Notes under the pieces: model-generated
The model's input: the letters and a program-made list of their open reading frames with translations, nothing else
The model's database searches: none
Told to the model about the DNA's origin: nothing
Made by a program: the position numbers and the translations under genes
Shown here: piece after piece, positions 26,872 through 33,896 of the stretch
Layout of the letters: each line of letters starts with the position of its first letter
How positions within the stretch are numbered: the stretch's first letter is position 1
NCBI RefSeq assembly: GCF_000758625.1
Contig: NZ_CP009283.1
Span: 1,623,501-1,687,500 of the forward strand
Source: Paenibacillus sp. FSL R7-0273
GTDB lineage: Bacteria; Bacillota; Bacilli; Paenibacillales; Paenibacillaceae
Length of the DNA stretch: 64,000 nt
Direction of reading: 5' to 3'

Positions 26872-27972
26872 CTATTGTACCGGCACTATAAACTCAAGCT
26901 CAGGAATATATATTTTATTCTCTCTGGAGCGGATATACGGCTTTACGGTGACCGTGTTCGGCGTGGTCTCCATCGGCTCAAACATGGATGTATAGGATAA
27001 AGAATCTCCTTCACCCGAACTGCTGCCACCGATGAATGCCGGGATTCGCCCCTGCTCATCGGTAAGATCAAAATCAATATTAAGGAATCCTGAAACTTTA
27101 TATTTATCCGGAATTTTTTGCTGAAGCTCCCGAATGCCTTCTCCAGGCTCTCCCTTAATCTCGACAACCAAGCGGGTCGACGTTTCGCTAAGCTCGATTC
27201 GCTTAATTCTCATGTGGATATGATCGTGTGTCTTCGCCTCTGCCGGGGTCAGTACAATACTGTTCGCAGTATTCTTTTTCACCGGAATATTGAATTCGAA
27301 ATCCTGATTAAGCTTTGCTAGTCTGACCTTCATGGAAAAATCGAACTCGTCAGGCATCTCTACCGATTCAAAGGTGGTGACAATGAGGGAGTCAGGGGCC
27401 TGCTCTCCGCCGGAGGAGAGTCCCCAGCTGGTATTTACCGGTTCGCCGTTGATAAAAAAGTCGATGTTGTTCACAAACCCCTCCGGACTTTGCTCGTTCC
27501 CCCACAACTCATAAAAAGTATCATTCGTATCCTCAGGCATACCACGGGTCAATACCAGAGATAAGCGGCTCCCGTCATACATCAGTTCGGACACACTAAG
27601 CGTTACTCCTTGATGGGTAACCGTCTGGTGGACAGCGGCGGTCATCCCTTTTTCATTCGCATTTTGCAGCCCGAGGTCTCCCGCCAACCGGAATACGCTG
27701 TCTACAAAGGGAATCTGCTTCAAGGTTTCTGCCATTGCAGGTGAAATGAATCCCAAACTGATGAAAAGAATGCCTGCAGCCGCCACACTTGCCGTTGTAA
27801 TTATAACCTTCCGCAGCCAGCGGCTTTTTTTCTGGACAGGGAGAGGCTTCGGGGGCATGCTGCTCAGCATTTGATAGGTTTGCTCCATACGGGCGCGTAC
27901 TGCTTCCGGCATCTCTTCAATCCTCTGCTCTTTCAGAATTTCCAGCTCAAGCTCAAATTCCGGATTACTCAT
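26872..27972 (-). CDS. Membrane anti-sigma factor (DUF4179/DUF5643 type)
   Basis: Starts at 27972 (MSNPEFELELEILK) with AAGGTG upstream, overlapping the sigma gene stop by four bases (ATGA). The 366-residue product has a cytosolic N-terminus of about 50 residues, which would hold the sigma factor. One membrane helix follows (VIITTASVAAAGILFISLGF), then a large extracellular beta domain of the DUF4179 plus DUF5643 kind. The coupling with an ECF sigma gene and the topology define its role: it keeps the sigma factor inactive until an envelope signal arrives. The ending PELEFIVPVQ is typical. The signal is unknown. Confidence 0.85.
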   Translation of the reverse strand: MSNPEFELELEILKEQRIEEMPEAVRARMEQTYQMLSSMPPKPLPVQKKSRWLRKVIITTASVAAAGILFISLGFISPAMAETLKQIPFVDSVFRLAGDLGLQNANEKGMTAAVHQTVTHQGVTLSVSELMYDGSRLSLVLTRGMPEDTNDTFYELWGNEQSPEGFVNNIDFFINGEPVNTSWGLSSGGEQAPDSLIVTTFESVEMPDEFDFSMKVRLAKLNQDFEFNIPVKKNTANSIVLTPAEAKTHDHIHMRIKRIELSETSTRLVVEIKGEPGEGIRELQQKIPDKYKVSGFLNIDFDLTDEQGRIPAFIGGSSSGEGDSLSYTSMFEPMETTPNTVTVKPYIRSRENKIYIPELEFIVPVQ

Positions 27973-28499
27973 GCGTTCACCTTTCTTTCTGCGGGGTCTG
28001 CAAGCCAACCATATAACGTTTTCCTTGCCCTGTGCAGCCGTGTCTTTACTGCGCTCTCGGACATCTCCAGGATGTCTGCAATCTGCTGCAGCGGTAGATC
28101 CTGAAAATAATGCAGGATAATGATCGTCCGCGACACTTCCTCCAGCCGGTAGACGGCTTCGCGAAGGTCGAGAGCTTCAACTTTGGCGGAAACCATTTGC
28201 CTCTGGGGAAGGTTAGCCATAATGATATTCTGTGCACGCTTACGTAAAATCAGATTGCATTCGTTGATCAAAATACGAAACAGCCATGTTTTGAAAAAAC
28301 AGGGGCTGTGCAGCGTTGAAATGGCCTTGTAAGCTTTTAATACTGTGTCCTGCATTGCGTCTGCACAATCCTCATCCTTCTTCACAATTGATTTCGCCAC
28401 ATTGTACATTTGCAGTTCCAGCCCTTTCACAAGATGGATGAAAGCTTCCTCGTCTCCTTCCTGCGCACGCCTGACTTGTTCCTCTTGATCGATATCCAA
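27969..28499 (-). CDS. ECF sigma-70 family factor
   Basis: A 176-residue protein with region 2 (EEAFIHLVKGLELQMYNVAK, DAMQDTVLKAY, FKTWLFRILINECN) and region 4 (RTIIILHYFQDLPLQQIADI, SESAVKTRLHRARKTL). It lacks the regions 1 and 3 of housekeeping sigma factors. It directs RNA polymerase to stress or envelope promoters when its partner, encoded next in the operon with a 4-base overlap, lets it go. ECF genes of this type usually control their own promoter; a weak candidate lies at 28567-28589. Confidence 0.9.
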   Translation of the reverse strand: MDIDQEEQVRRAQEGDEEAFIHLVKGLELQMYNVAKSIVKKDEDCADAMQDTVLKAYKAISTLHSPCFFKTWLFRILINECNLILRKRAQNIIMANLPQRQMVSAKVEALDLREAVYRLEEVSRTIIILHYFQDLPLQQIADILEMSESAVKTRLHRARKTLYGWLADPAERKVNA

Positions 28500-28566
28500 C
28501 CGTCAGCCTCCATTCTCTATAAGGTCTTGTTATTCATTCGTTATCGCCGTTTCTGCTGATTAGATG

Positions 28567-28589
28567 TACGGGAAGGGGAAAAGGTTACA
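28567..28589 (-). promoter_or_regulatory. Possible ECF-type promoter
   Basis: On the minus strand TGTAAC (28589-28584) and CGTA (28570-28567) resemble ECF -35 and -10 elements, but the spacer is only 13 bases instead of the usual 16-17. Weak evidence. Confidence 0.25.
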
Positions 28590-28634
28590 TTTGTATTCTT
28601 TTATTAAGATCACTAAATGTCAGAAAAGGCAAAA

Positions 28635-28663
28635 AAGACGCCGGAAATCGTGCCCGGCGTCTT
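28635..28663 (-). terminator. Terminator of the VOC gene
   Basis: AAGACGCCGG / CCGGCGTCTT stem with a T run in the minus-strand sense. Confidence 0.85.
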
Positions 28664-28703
28664 CCCGTATTAACTGAAGGAGGATTGCGCTCTCTGTTAA
28701 TCC

Positions 28704-29120
28704 CTAACCTTGAGCTGCATCCGCGTTCATGTAATTGATTGCCCACATATGGCCGTCCAAGTCCTCGAAGGCCCAATGATACATGAAGCCGTAATCCTCA
28801 GGCTCTTCGTACGATTTCCCGCCCAGGGAGACCGCGGTATTCACGATTTCATCTACCTTTTCCCGGCTCTCGAGGGCCAGTGCGATCGTCATTTGCGCAT
28901 ACTTTTCCGTATCAACGGTTTCCTTCTGCGTGAGCGATTTTAAAATTTCTTTGGTGAGCAGCATGACCTGCAGGTTATCGCCGATTATGATGGCTACCGA
29001 GTCCTCATTATCGGGGAATTGCGGGTTGAGCCCGAACCCGAGCCCGGTGAAGAACACCTTCGATTGTTCTACGTTGTTTACCGGCAGATTGATGCTCGTG
29101 AATGTGGACGTTAATGCCAT
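28704..29120 (-). CDS. VOC-family (glyoxalase-like) protein
   Basis: The start at 29120 (MALTSTFTSINLPVNNVEQS) has GAGGTG 9 bases upstream. The 138 residues form two beta-alpha-beta-beta-beta units: SINLPVNNVEQSKVFFTGLG opens the first, and DYGFMYHWAFEDLDGHMWAI closes the second. This matches the extradiol dioxygenase/bleomycin-resistance fold. The family sequesters or converts small molecules at a metal site; the expected Glu/His ligands are only partly visible here, so a defined enzymatic role cannot be given. Single-gene unit. Confidence 0.8.
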   Translation of the reverse strand: MALTSTFTSINLPVNNVEQSKVFFTGLGFGLNPQFPDNEDSVAIIIGDNLQVMLLTKEILKSLTQKETVDTEKYAQMTIALALESREKVDEIVNTAVSLGGKSYEEPEDYGFMYHWAFEDLDGHMWAINYMNADAAQG

Positions 29121-29257
29121 TTTTAAACACCTCATCATCAATTGGTTTGTTACAAACCCAGTATATCAACGAGCCTCTCAACATACCAGAGCTGCACGTA
29201 AGCCGGTTTCTGGTTGGGTACCAGTATGGTCATGAACGGAAAGGTTGTACAGTATAT

Positions 29258-29974
29258 TTATCTCTGCTCGGCAAATCTCCACCAGGCAAATGTTCCGGCT
29301 ATTCCGGCTATTCCCGTATACGCAAGAATTATTATACTGCTCAGCTTTAAAGAACCGGTGCTTTGAAATACTGACGGGATGGTCCATGGGAAATAGGGAG
29401 CAAATCCAAAGGAAGCCAAAACACTGGAGAGAATGACGATGATCAGGATGAGTCCCAGTGGCGCCAGGTATCCCCTGGTCACATTGGCCAAAAGAGTGCC
29501 TGGCGTGGTAACAAAGATGTACAACAGTGAGGTTATAAGGAACCTGAAGAAGAAATTCCAAAGCAAGGAGGCTGACCCGCCTTCAACTCCCAGGATAGCC
29601 CCTACGGCAAAGCCGATGGCAAACATATAGATAGAAAGTAGCAGGCACCATGCCAGAATGACAAGATATTTGGACAGCACTATTTTCGGTCTGGAAACGG
29701 GCTTTGCAAGCAGGTCTTTAATGGTTCTATCTGAAAACTCCCGTCCAAATACCCATGCCGCGATAAAGGTATATCCTATAAGACCAAGCGGGGCAAGCGT
29801 ATCAAGCAATTCGGTTAAATACTGTTCCCACTGGATACCGCCGGCGTCACCGGATAATACAATTCCAATCCCCATCATGACGGGCCCAAAGCCTAAAACC
29901 AGAAACATCAGCCAAAACACATTGGCGCGGATAATCTTGCGGGTCTCACAATGTAAAACAGAAAAAATATTCAT
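29258..29974 (-). CDS. ABC-2 type permease
   Basis: A 238-residue membrane protein with about six helices (FWLMFLVLGFGPVMMGIGIV, LGLIGYTFIAAWVFGREF, LVILAWCLLLSIYMFAIGFA, LGLILIIVILSSVLASFGFA). The motif EFSDRTIKDLLAKPVSR, between helices 2 and 3, is typical of ABC-2 permeases of the BcrB/NosY kind. Its start coincides with the last base of the ATPase gene, so the two are coupled. Such pairs export peptides or protect against cell-wall-active antibiotics; the substrate here is unknown. Confidence 0.85.
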   Translation of the reverse strand: MNIFSVLHCETRKIIRANVFWLMFLVLGFGPVMMGIGIVLSGDAGGIQWEQYLTELLDTLAPLGLIGYTFIAAWVFGREFSDRTIKDLLAKPVSRPKIVLSKYLVILAWCLLLSIYMFAIGFAVGAILGVEGGSASLLWNFFFRFLITSLLYIFVTTPGTLLANVTRGYLAPLGLILIIVILSSVLASFGFAPYFPWTIPSVFQSTGSLKLSSIIILAYTGIAGIAGTFAWWRFAEQR

Positions 29975-30924
29975 TATTTATTCCCCCTGGTCATACCAAT
30001 GGTGCGAAGAAAATAGCCTTCCAAATCCTCCGTAATCACCCGAAGCGAGGTTGGCGGCTGATTGCATTTCACCAGCAGCTCAGCTATCCGTTCAGGATTA
30101 TCCGCTGCGTGGTCATCGGTTAGTTTAATATAGCCGTCTAAGGTCTCTTCACATGCATGGCCATGCTCTTCAAGCACCTTCTTTAAGGCGTATTTGTTCC
30201 GGCCATTCACCACTAAGCTTTTCTGTAAGGATTGCTCCAGTTTATCCATTGCGACTTCCTTTACAAGCTGGCCACCATGAATAATTCCAATGCGTGTGGA
30301 CACTTTAGAGAGCTCTTCTAACAGATGGCTGGATATAAAAATAGTTACGCCGAAATTTTTCGCCAAGTTATATAACATATCCCGTATCTCCGCCACGCCT
30401 GCGGGATCAAGGCCGTTGATCGGCTCATCCAAGATTAGAATTTGCGGATTGTGAAGCATCGCCTTTGCAAGTCCCAGGCGTTGTTTGTTACCTAAAGAGA
30501 GATGCTTTGCCTTCTTCTTTTGGTGCGGCTCAAGTCCCAGCTTATAGATAACCTGATTAATGGAATCTTTGTCAGGCACCCCTTGCATGCGCCTTGCGAT
30601 GTCAAGATTCTCAAATACAGTCAGATCAGGATAAAAAGTAGCCTCCTCCAGATATCCAACGCTGCTCCATAATTTATAATTTCCGGAATCGACCTTTTCG
30701 CCTAGCATATAGAGCTTACCGGAGGTTGGCCTCAGCATCGCCAGGAGCAGCTTAATAGTCGTTGTCTTCCCGGCACCATTCAGTCCCAGAAATCCGAATA
30801 TTTCTCCCCGGTGCACCTCCAGTGAAAGATTGTCTAAAACGGTATAGTCGCCAAATCTTTTGTGCACCCCGTCAATTTGTATAGCGGGCGTTCCGGCACT
30901 CTTATTCTTTGATAACATTCGCAT
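29974..30924 (-). CDS. ABC transporter ATPase (BcrA-like)
   Basis: The start at 30924 has GAAGGAG 9 bases upstream; the GTG at 30942 would place that site inside the gene. The 316-residue product has Walker A GLNGAGKTTTIKLLLAM, signature LSLGNKQRLGLAKAM, Walker B ILILDEPINGLDP, and the switch His in FISSHLLEELS. About 90 residues after the nucleotide-binding domain follow the pattern of bacitracin-type ATPases (BcrA). It powers the permease in the same operon. The two-component system just upstream on the same strand, separated by a terminator, probably controls it. Confidence 0.9.
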   Translation of the reverse strand: MRMLSKNKSAGTPAIQIDGVHKRFGDYTVLDNLSLEVHRGEIFGFLGLNGAGKTTTIKLLLAMLRPTSGKLYMLGEKVDSGNYKLWSSVGYLEEATFYPDLTVFENLDIARRMQGVPDKDSINQVIYKLGLEPHQKKKAKHLSLGNKQRLGLAKAMLHNPQILILDEPINGLDPAGVAEIRDMLYNLAKNFGVTIFISSHLLEELSKVSTRIGIIHGGQLVKEVAMDKLEQSLQKSLVVNGRNKYALKKVLEEHGHACEETLDGYIKLTDDHAADNPERIAELLVKCNQPPTSLRVITEDLEGYFLRTIGMTRGNK

Positions 30925-31047
30925 AGCCTTTAACTCCTTCACGTTAATTCCTAAGTACTACAATCATTTTTACATTCAAAGATAAAGCTGCTTTAAAAGA
31001 AAAATAAAGGTTTATAAAGAGGATATAAAAAACTATAAACGCAAAAA

Positions 31048-31087
31048 AAGGCTGCTGCCGGGTGTGAACACCCAGGCAGCAGCCTTT
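31048..31087 (-). terminator. Terminator between two-component and ABC genes
   Basis: AAAGGCTGCTGCC / GGCAGCAGCCTTT stem, loop including GGGTGTGAACACCC, then a T run in the minus-strand sense. Confidence 0.9.
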
Positions 31088-31122
31088 ACCTTTGCTGCAG
31101 AAAGAAGAAAGGAAATAATAAA

Positions 31123-32178
31123 TCAGCGATATGCCGCCAGGGGGAGGCTGAACCTGATCCCCAAACCGCCATATTCGGAGGCGTAGGCAGCAATTTCGCC
31201 CCCGTGATGTTCAATAATAGATTTACAGCTTGCAAGCCCCAGCCCCAGACCGCCCTTTTGGATTTGCCGTGATTTATCCACAGTGAAAAACTTAAGGAAC
31301 AGAGAAGAAATATCCTTATCCGGCACTCCGACTCCATTATCCTCGATTTGGAAGTATGCATAATGGCCTTGCGGGTATCCGTTCATATACACCTTCAGCT
31401 CATTTTTCCCCCCATATCTAACGGCATTGCTAAAGAGGTTGCCGAACACCCGGCGGATCATCGGTTCATTGATCATCAGCCGGATATCGTCCGTGAATGA
31501 ATGGCGGCAAGTCAGCCGGATATCCATTCCTGCCAGCTCGTACTCATATTCAAAAGCAATTTGTGCAAATAATGGAGATGCTTGTACAGGTGCAGCTACC
31601 ATGGATTCCAGCTCCAGTTTTTCTTTGGTGAAGCTGGAGAAATCATTGATGAGCTCGACCATATATGCTGACTTCCTTTGAATCAATTCATAATATTCCT
31701 GCTTTTCCGTTTCAGGTAAGTCCTTATGTGCAGCCAGCAGTTCAGTAAAACCGTTAATGGAGGTCAGGGGTGTTTTCAAATCGTGGGCGATGGCTGCGAT
31801 CATATCGGTTTGCTCCCTGTGGACGAGTTGAAGTCTATGCTCCATTTTATTGAAGTGCTTATAGAGCTCTCCGATCTCGTCATTCCTCGCCGAAGCCAGC
31901 GGAGGCAGAGGATGGACAACATTTACTTCTCCCAGCCGGGTATTCAGGCGCCGAATGGGCTTTTCTATGAAAAAATAAATATAAATGATCAGAATAGTGA
32001 ATATAAAAAGCGCAATGGCGAAAATGGGCAGAAGCAATGCTATATATCGTGAGTCCAGCAAGGTGCCGGGTATAGGGGAATATACGGCAAAGACAAACTT
32101 TAAGTACAATCCAATGGAAAACATAAGAATCAGCAGCATCAGCAGGAATAAGAGGGGGAGCTTTATTTTCAGTTTCAT
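31123..32178 (-). CDS. Sensor histidine kinase
   Basis: 351 residues. Two membrane helices (LPLLFLLMLLILMFSIGLYL and ALLLPIFAIALFIFTILIIY) enclose a very short outside loop of about 25 residues, so the kinase senses within the membrane or through a partner. A HAMP region follows, then the H box (AIAHDLKTPLTSINGF), N box (NLFSNAVRYGG), G1 (DNGVGVPDKD), F box and G2 (GGLGLGLASCK). Such short-loop sensors of Firmicutes often respond to cell-wall antibiotics together with an ABC transporter, in line with the BcrAB-like pair downstream. It follows the response regulator gene with one base between. Confidence 0.9.
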   Translation of the reverse strand: MKLKIKLPLLFLLMLLILMFSIGLYLKFVFAVYSPIPGTLLDSRYIALLLPIFAIALFIFTILIIYIYFFIEKPIRRLNTRLGEVNVVHPLPPLASARNDEIGELYKHFNKMEHRLQLVHREQTDMIAAIAHDLKTPLTSINGFTELLAAHKDLPETEKQEYYELIQRKSAYMVELINDFSSFTKEKLELESMVAAPVQASPLFAQIAFEYEYELAGMDIRLTCRHSFTDDIRLMINEPMIRRVFGNLFSNAVRYGGKNELKVYMNGYPQGHYAYFQIEDNGVGVPDKDISSLFLKFFTVDKSRQIQKGGLGLGLASCKSIIEHHGGEIAAYASEYGGLGIRFSLPLAAYR

Positions 32179-32179
32179 A

Positions 32180-32875
32180 CTATTGCTCTCTTTCCGTATA
32201 TTTATATCCTATGCCCCATATGGTTTTGATAAAGTTAAATTCAGTACCCAGCTTCTTACGGATATTTTTAATATGAACCGTTACAGTATTTATTTCTCCA
32301 TATTCATCTCCCCAGACGTTTTCATAGATCTGCTCACGAGTCAATACCTGATTGTTGTGACGCATCAGAACTGATAAGATTTGAAATTCCTTCGTAGATA
32401 AGTCGAGCTTCCTGCCATGCAGAAAGGCTTCAAACGTTTTATCGTTCAAAATGAGCGGAGCCGCCGCCTTTTCGTTACCGGGATTAAGCACTTCCCACTC
32501 TTTATACAGCCTGTCCACTTTTCTGAAGTGGGCCTTTATCCTGGAGGCAAGCTCCTGAATACTGAAGGGTTTAGTCATATAATCATCTGCTCCTATTTCG
32601 AGGCCGACGATTTTATCAATGTCCTTATCACGTGCACTTAAAAACAGGATCGGAACATTATAAGATTGCCGGATGCTTCTGCAAACATCATGTCCGTCCA
32701 TATCGGGCATTACGATATCCAGAACGATGAAATCAATCTGGTTTTCTTCCAATGCAGCTAAGGCTTCTTTTCCGGAGTATGCCGGAATTATTGCAAATTG
32801 CTCGTACCTTAAGCTCTTTGTGATGAGTTTTACGATTTCATTATCGTCGTCTACAACTAATATTGTTTTTGACAT
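32180..32875 (-). CDS. OmpR-family response regulator
   Basis: 231 residues. The receiver domain has the acidic pocket VVDDDNEI, the phospho-acceptor Asp near residue 52 (FIVLDIVMPDMDG), and the Lys in DDYMTKPFSI. The C-terminal winged helix has LDLSTKEFQILSVLMRHNNQ and TVTVHIKNIRKKLG. The ribosome site GGAGG lies inside the end of the AraC gene, one base gap, so the AraC, regulator and kinase genes form one operon. It likely binds repeats before the ABC operon. Confidence 0.92.
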   Translation of the reverse strand: MSKTILVVDDDNEIVKLITKSLRYEQFAIIPAYSGKEALAALEENQIDFIVLDIVMPDMDGHDVCRSIRQSYNVPILFLSARDKDIDKIVGLEIGADDYMTKPFSIQELASRIKAHFRKVDRLYKEWEVLNPGNEKAAAPLILNDKTFEAFLHGRKLDLSTKEFQILSVLMRHNNQVLTREQIYENVWGDEYGEINTVTVHIKNIRKKLGTEFNFIKTIWGIGYKYTEREQ

Positions 32876-32876
32876 C

Positions 32877-33770
32877 TTATACCTCCAAGCTCCTATACCC
32901 GGTAGCCGTCATCCCAAAATATTTTTTGAACGCATTACTGAATTGTTCCGGTGTGGTGTACCCCACTTGGGCGGCAATTCTGCTAACCGAAGTGTCTGTT
33001 GTGAGCAGCAGACGTGAAGCGGCGCCCATTCGTGCCTGCAGTTTCTTATCTGTAAAGGCCTTGCCGTATTGCTTATATACCATCCGCTCCGTCTGTCTGG
33101 TGCTTAGCCCCAGCTGGTCAGCAAGCTGCTTCAGCGTAATGGAATCATAATGGTACAGGAAACTGTTTTCAATTATCAGCAGTCTGCTGTCGTCAAGGGT
33201 CTTTAGCGGAAGGGATTGGGTGGACGCGGGATTCTTTCTATATTGTCTTATCCATTGGATCACAATCATCTCAAGTATGTTAGTTGCCATATGATGAACG
33301 CCGGCTTGCTCCAGAGAGAGCTCATCCGCAAGCATTTCAAATAATCCGAGCATCTTTCCGCTGTCCAGTCCGATCCAGAAGGGAGTGGACATCAGCAGCT
33401 CTGGAAGAGCCGGCTCCTTCACGAAGGTTCGCTTGACTGGCGGGAGAACGGAGTTGTCTGGCAAAATCTCAAAAAAGATGCAATATTCCGCCATCGGATC
33501 CTCCGGGAGAGGGAGCTGTTCATGAACTACATCCGGTCCGGTCACATATATCGTGCCAGGTGTGATAGCATAACGTTTCCCCTGCGCATACAGAATGCCT
33601 TGGCCTGCCGGAATATAATGAAGCTCATAGCTGTTGTGGCTGTGGCTGTGCTCAGGCATGGGCCTATAGAAATAGCCGAACTTGACATACAGTACGTTCA
33701 GCACAAGGCCTTCAAGGTTCAGCTTGATATCCATATTATCAATGTTGATGCTCGGTAATTTTATGCCCAT
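32877..33770 (-). CDS. AraC-family transcriptional regulator
   Basis: 297 residues. The N-terminal cupin-like domain has YRPMPEHSHSHNSYELHYIP and a predicted sugar pocket. The C-terminal double helix-turn-helix has ITLKQLADQLGLSTRQTERM and TSVSRIAAQVGYTTPEQFSN, ending in FKKYFGMTATGYR. It is transcribed away from the GH95-type glycosidase gene at 33897, so it most likely activates that gene in response to an oligosaccharide. It is also the first gene of an operon with a two-component system, which is unusual. Confidence 0.9.
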   Translation of the reverse strand: MGIKLPSINIDNMDIKLNLEGLVLNVLYVKFGYFYRPMPEHSHSHNSYELHYIPAGQGILYAQGKRYAITPGTIYVTGPDVVHEQLPLPEDPMAEYCIFFEILPDNSVLPPVKRTFVKEPALPELLMSTPFWIGLDSGKMLGLFEMLADELSLEQAGVHHMATNILEMIVIQWIRQYRKNPASTQSLPLKTLDDSRLLIIENSFLYHYDSITLKQLADQLGLSTRQTERMVYKQYGKAFTDKKLQARMGAASRLLLTTDTSVSRIAAQVGYTTPEQFSNAFKKYFGMTATGYRSLEV

Positions 33771-33896
33771 AGACGTTCCCTCCTGTAAAAATGCGACATC
33801 TCTCCGGCTCCCTTGTCATCTCTAAGGATACCGAATCTAACCCCCCATTGATATAATTATTTTGCATTCAGCCCTATCCATTCAGGAGGATACCAG

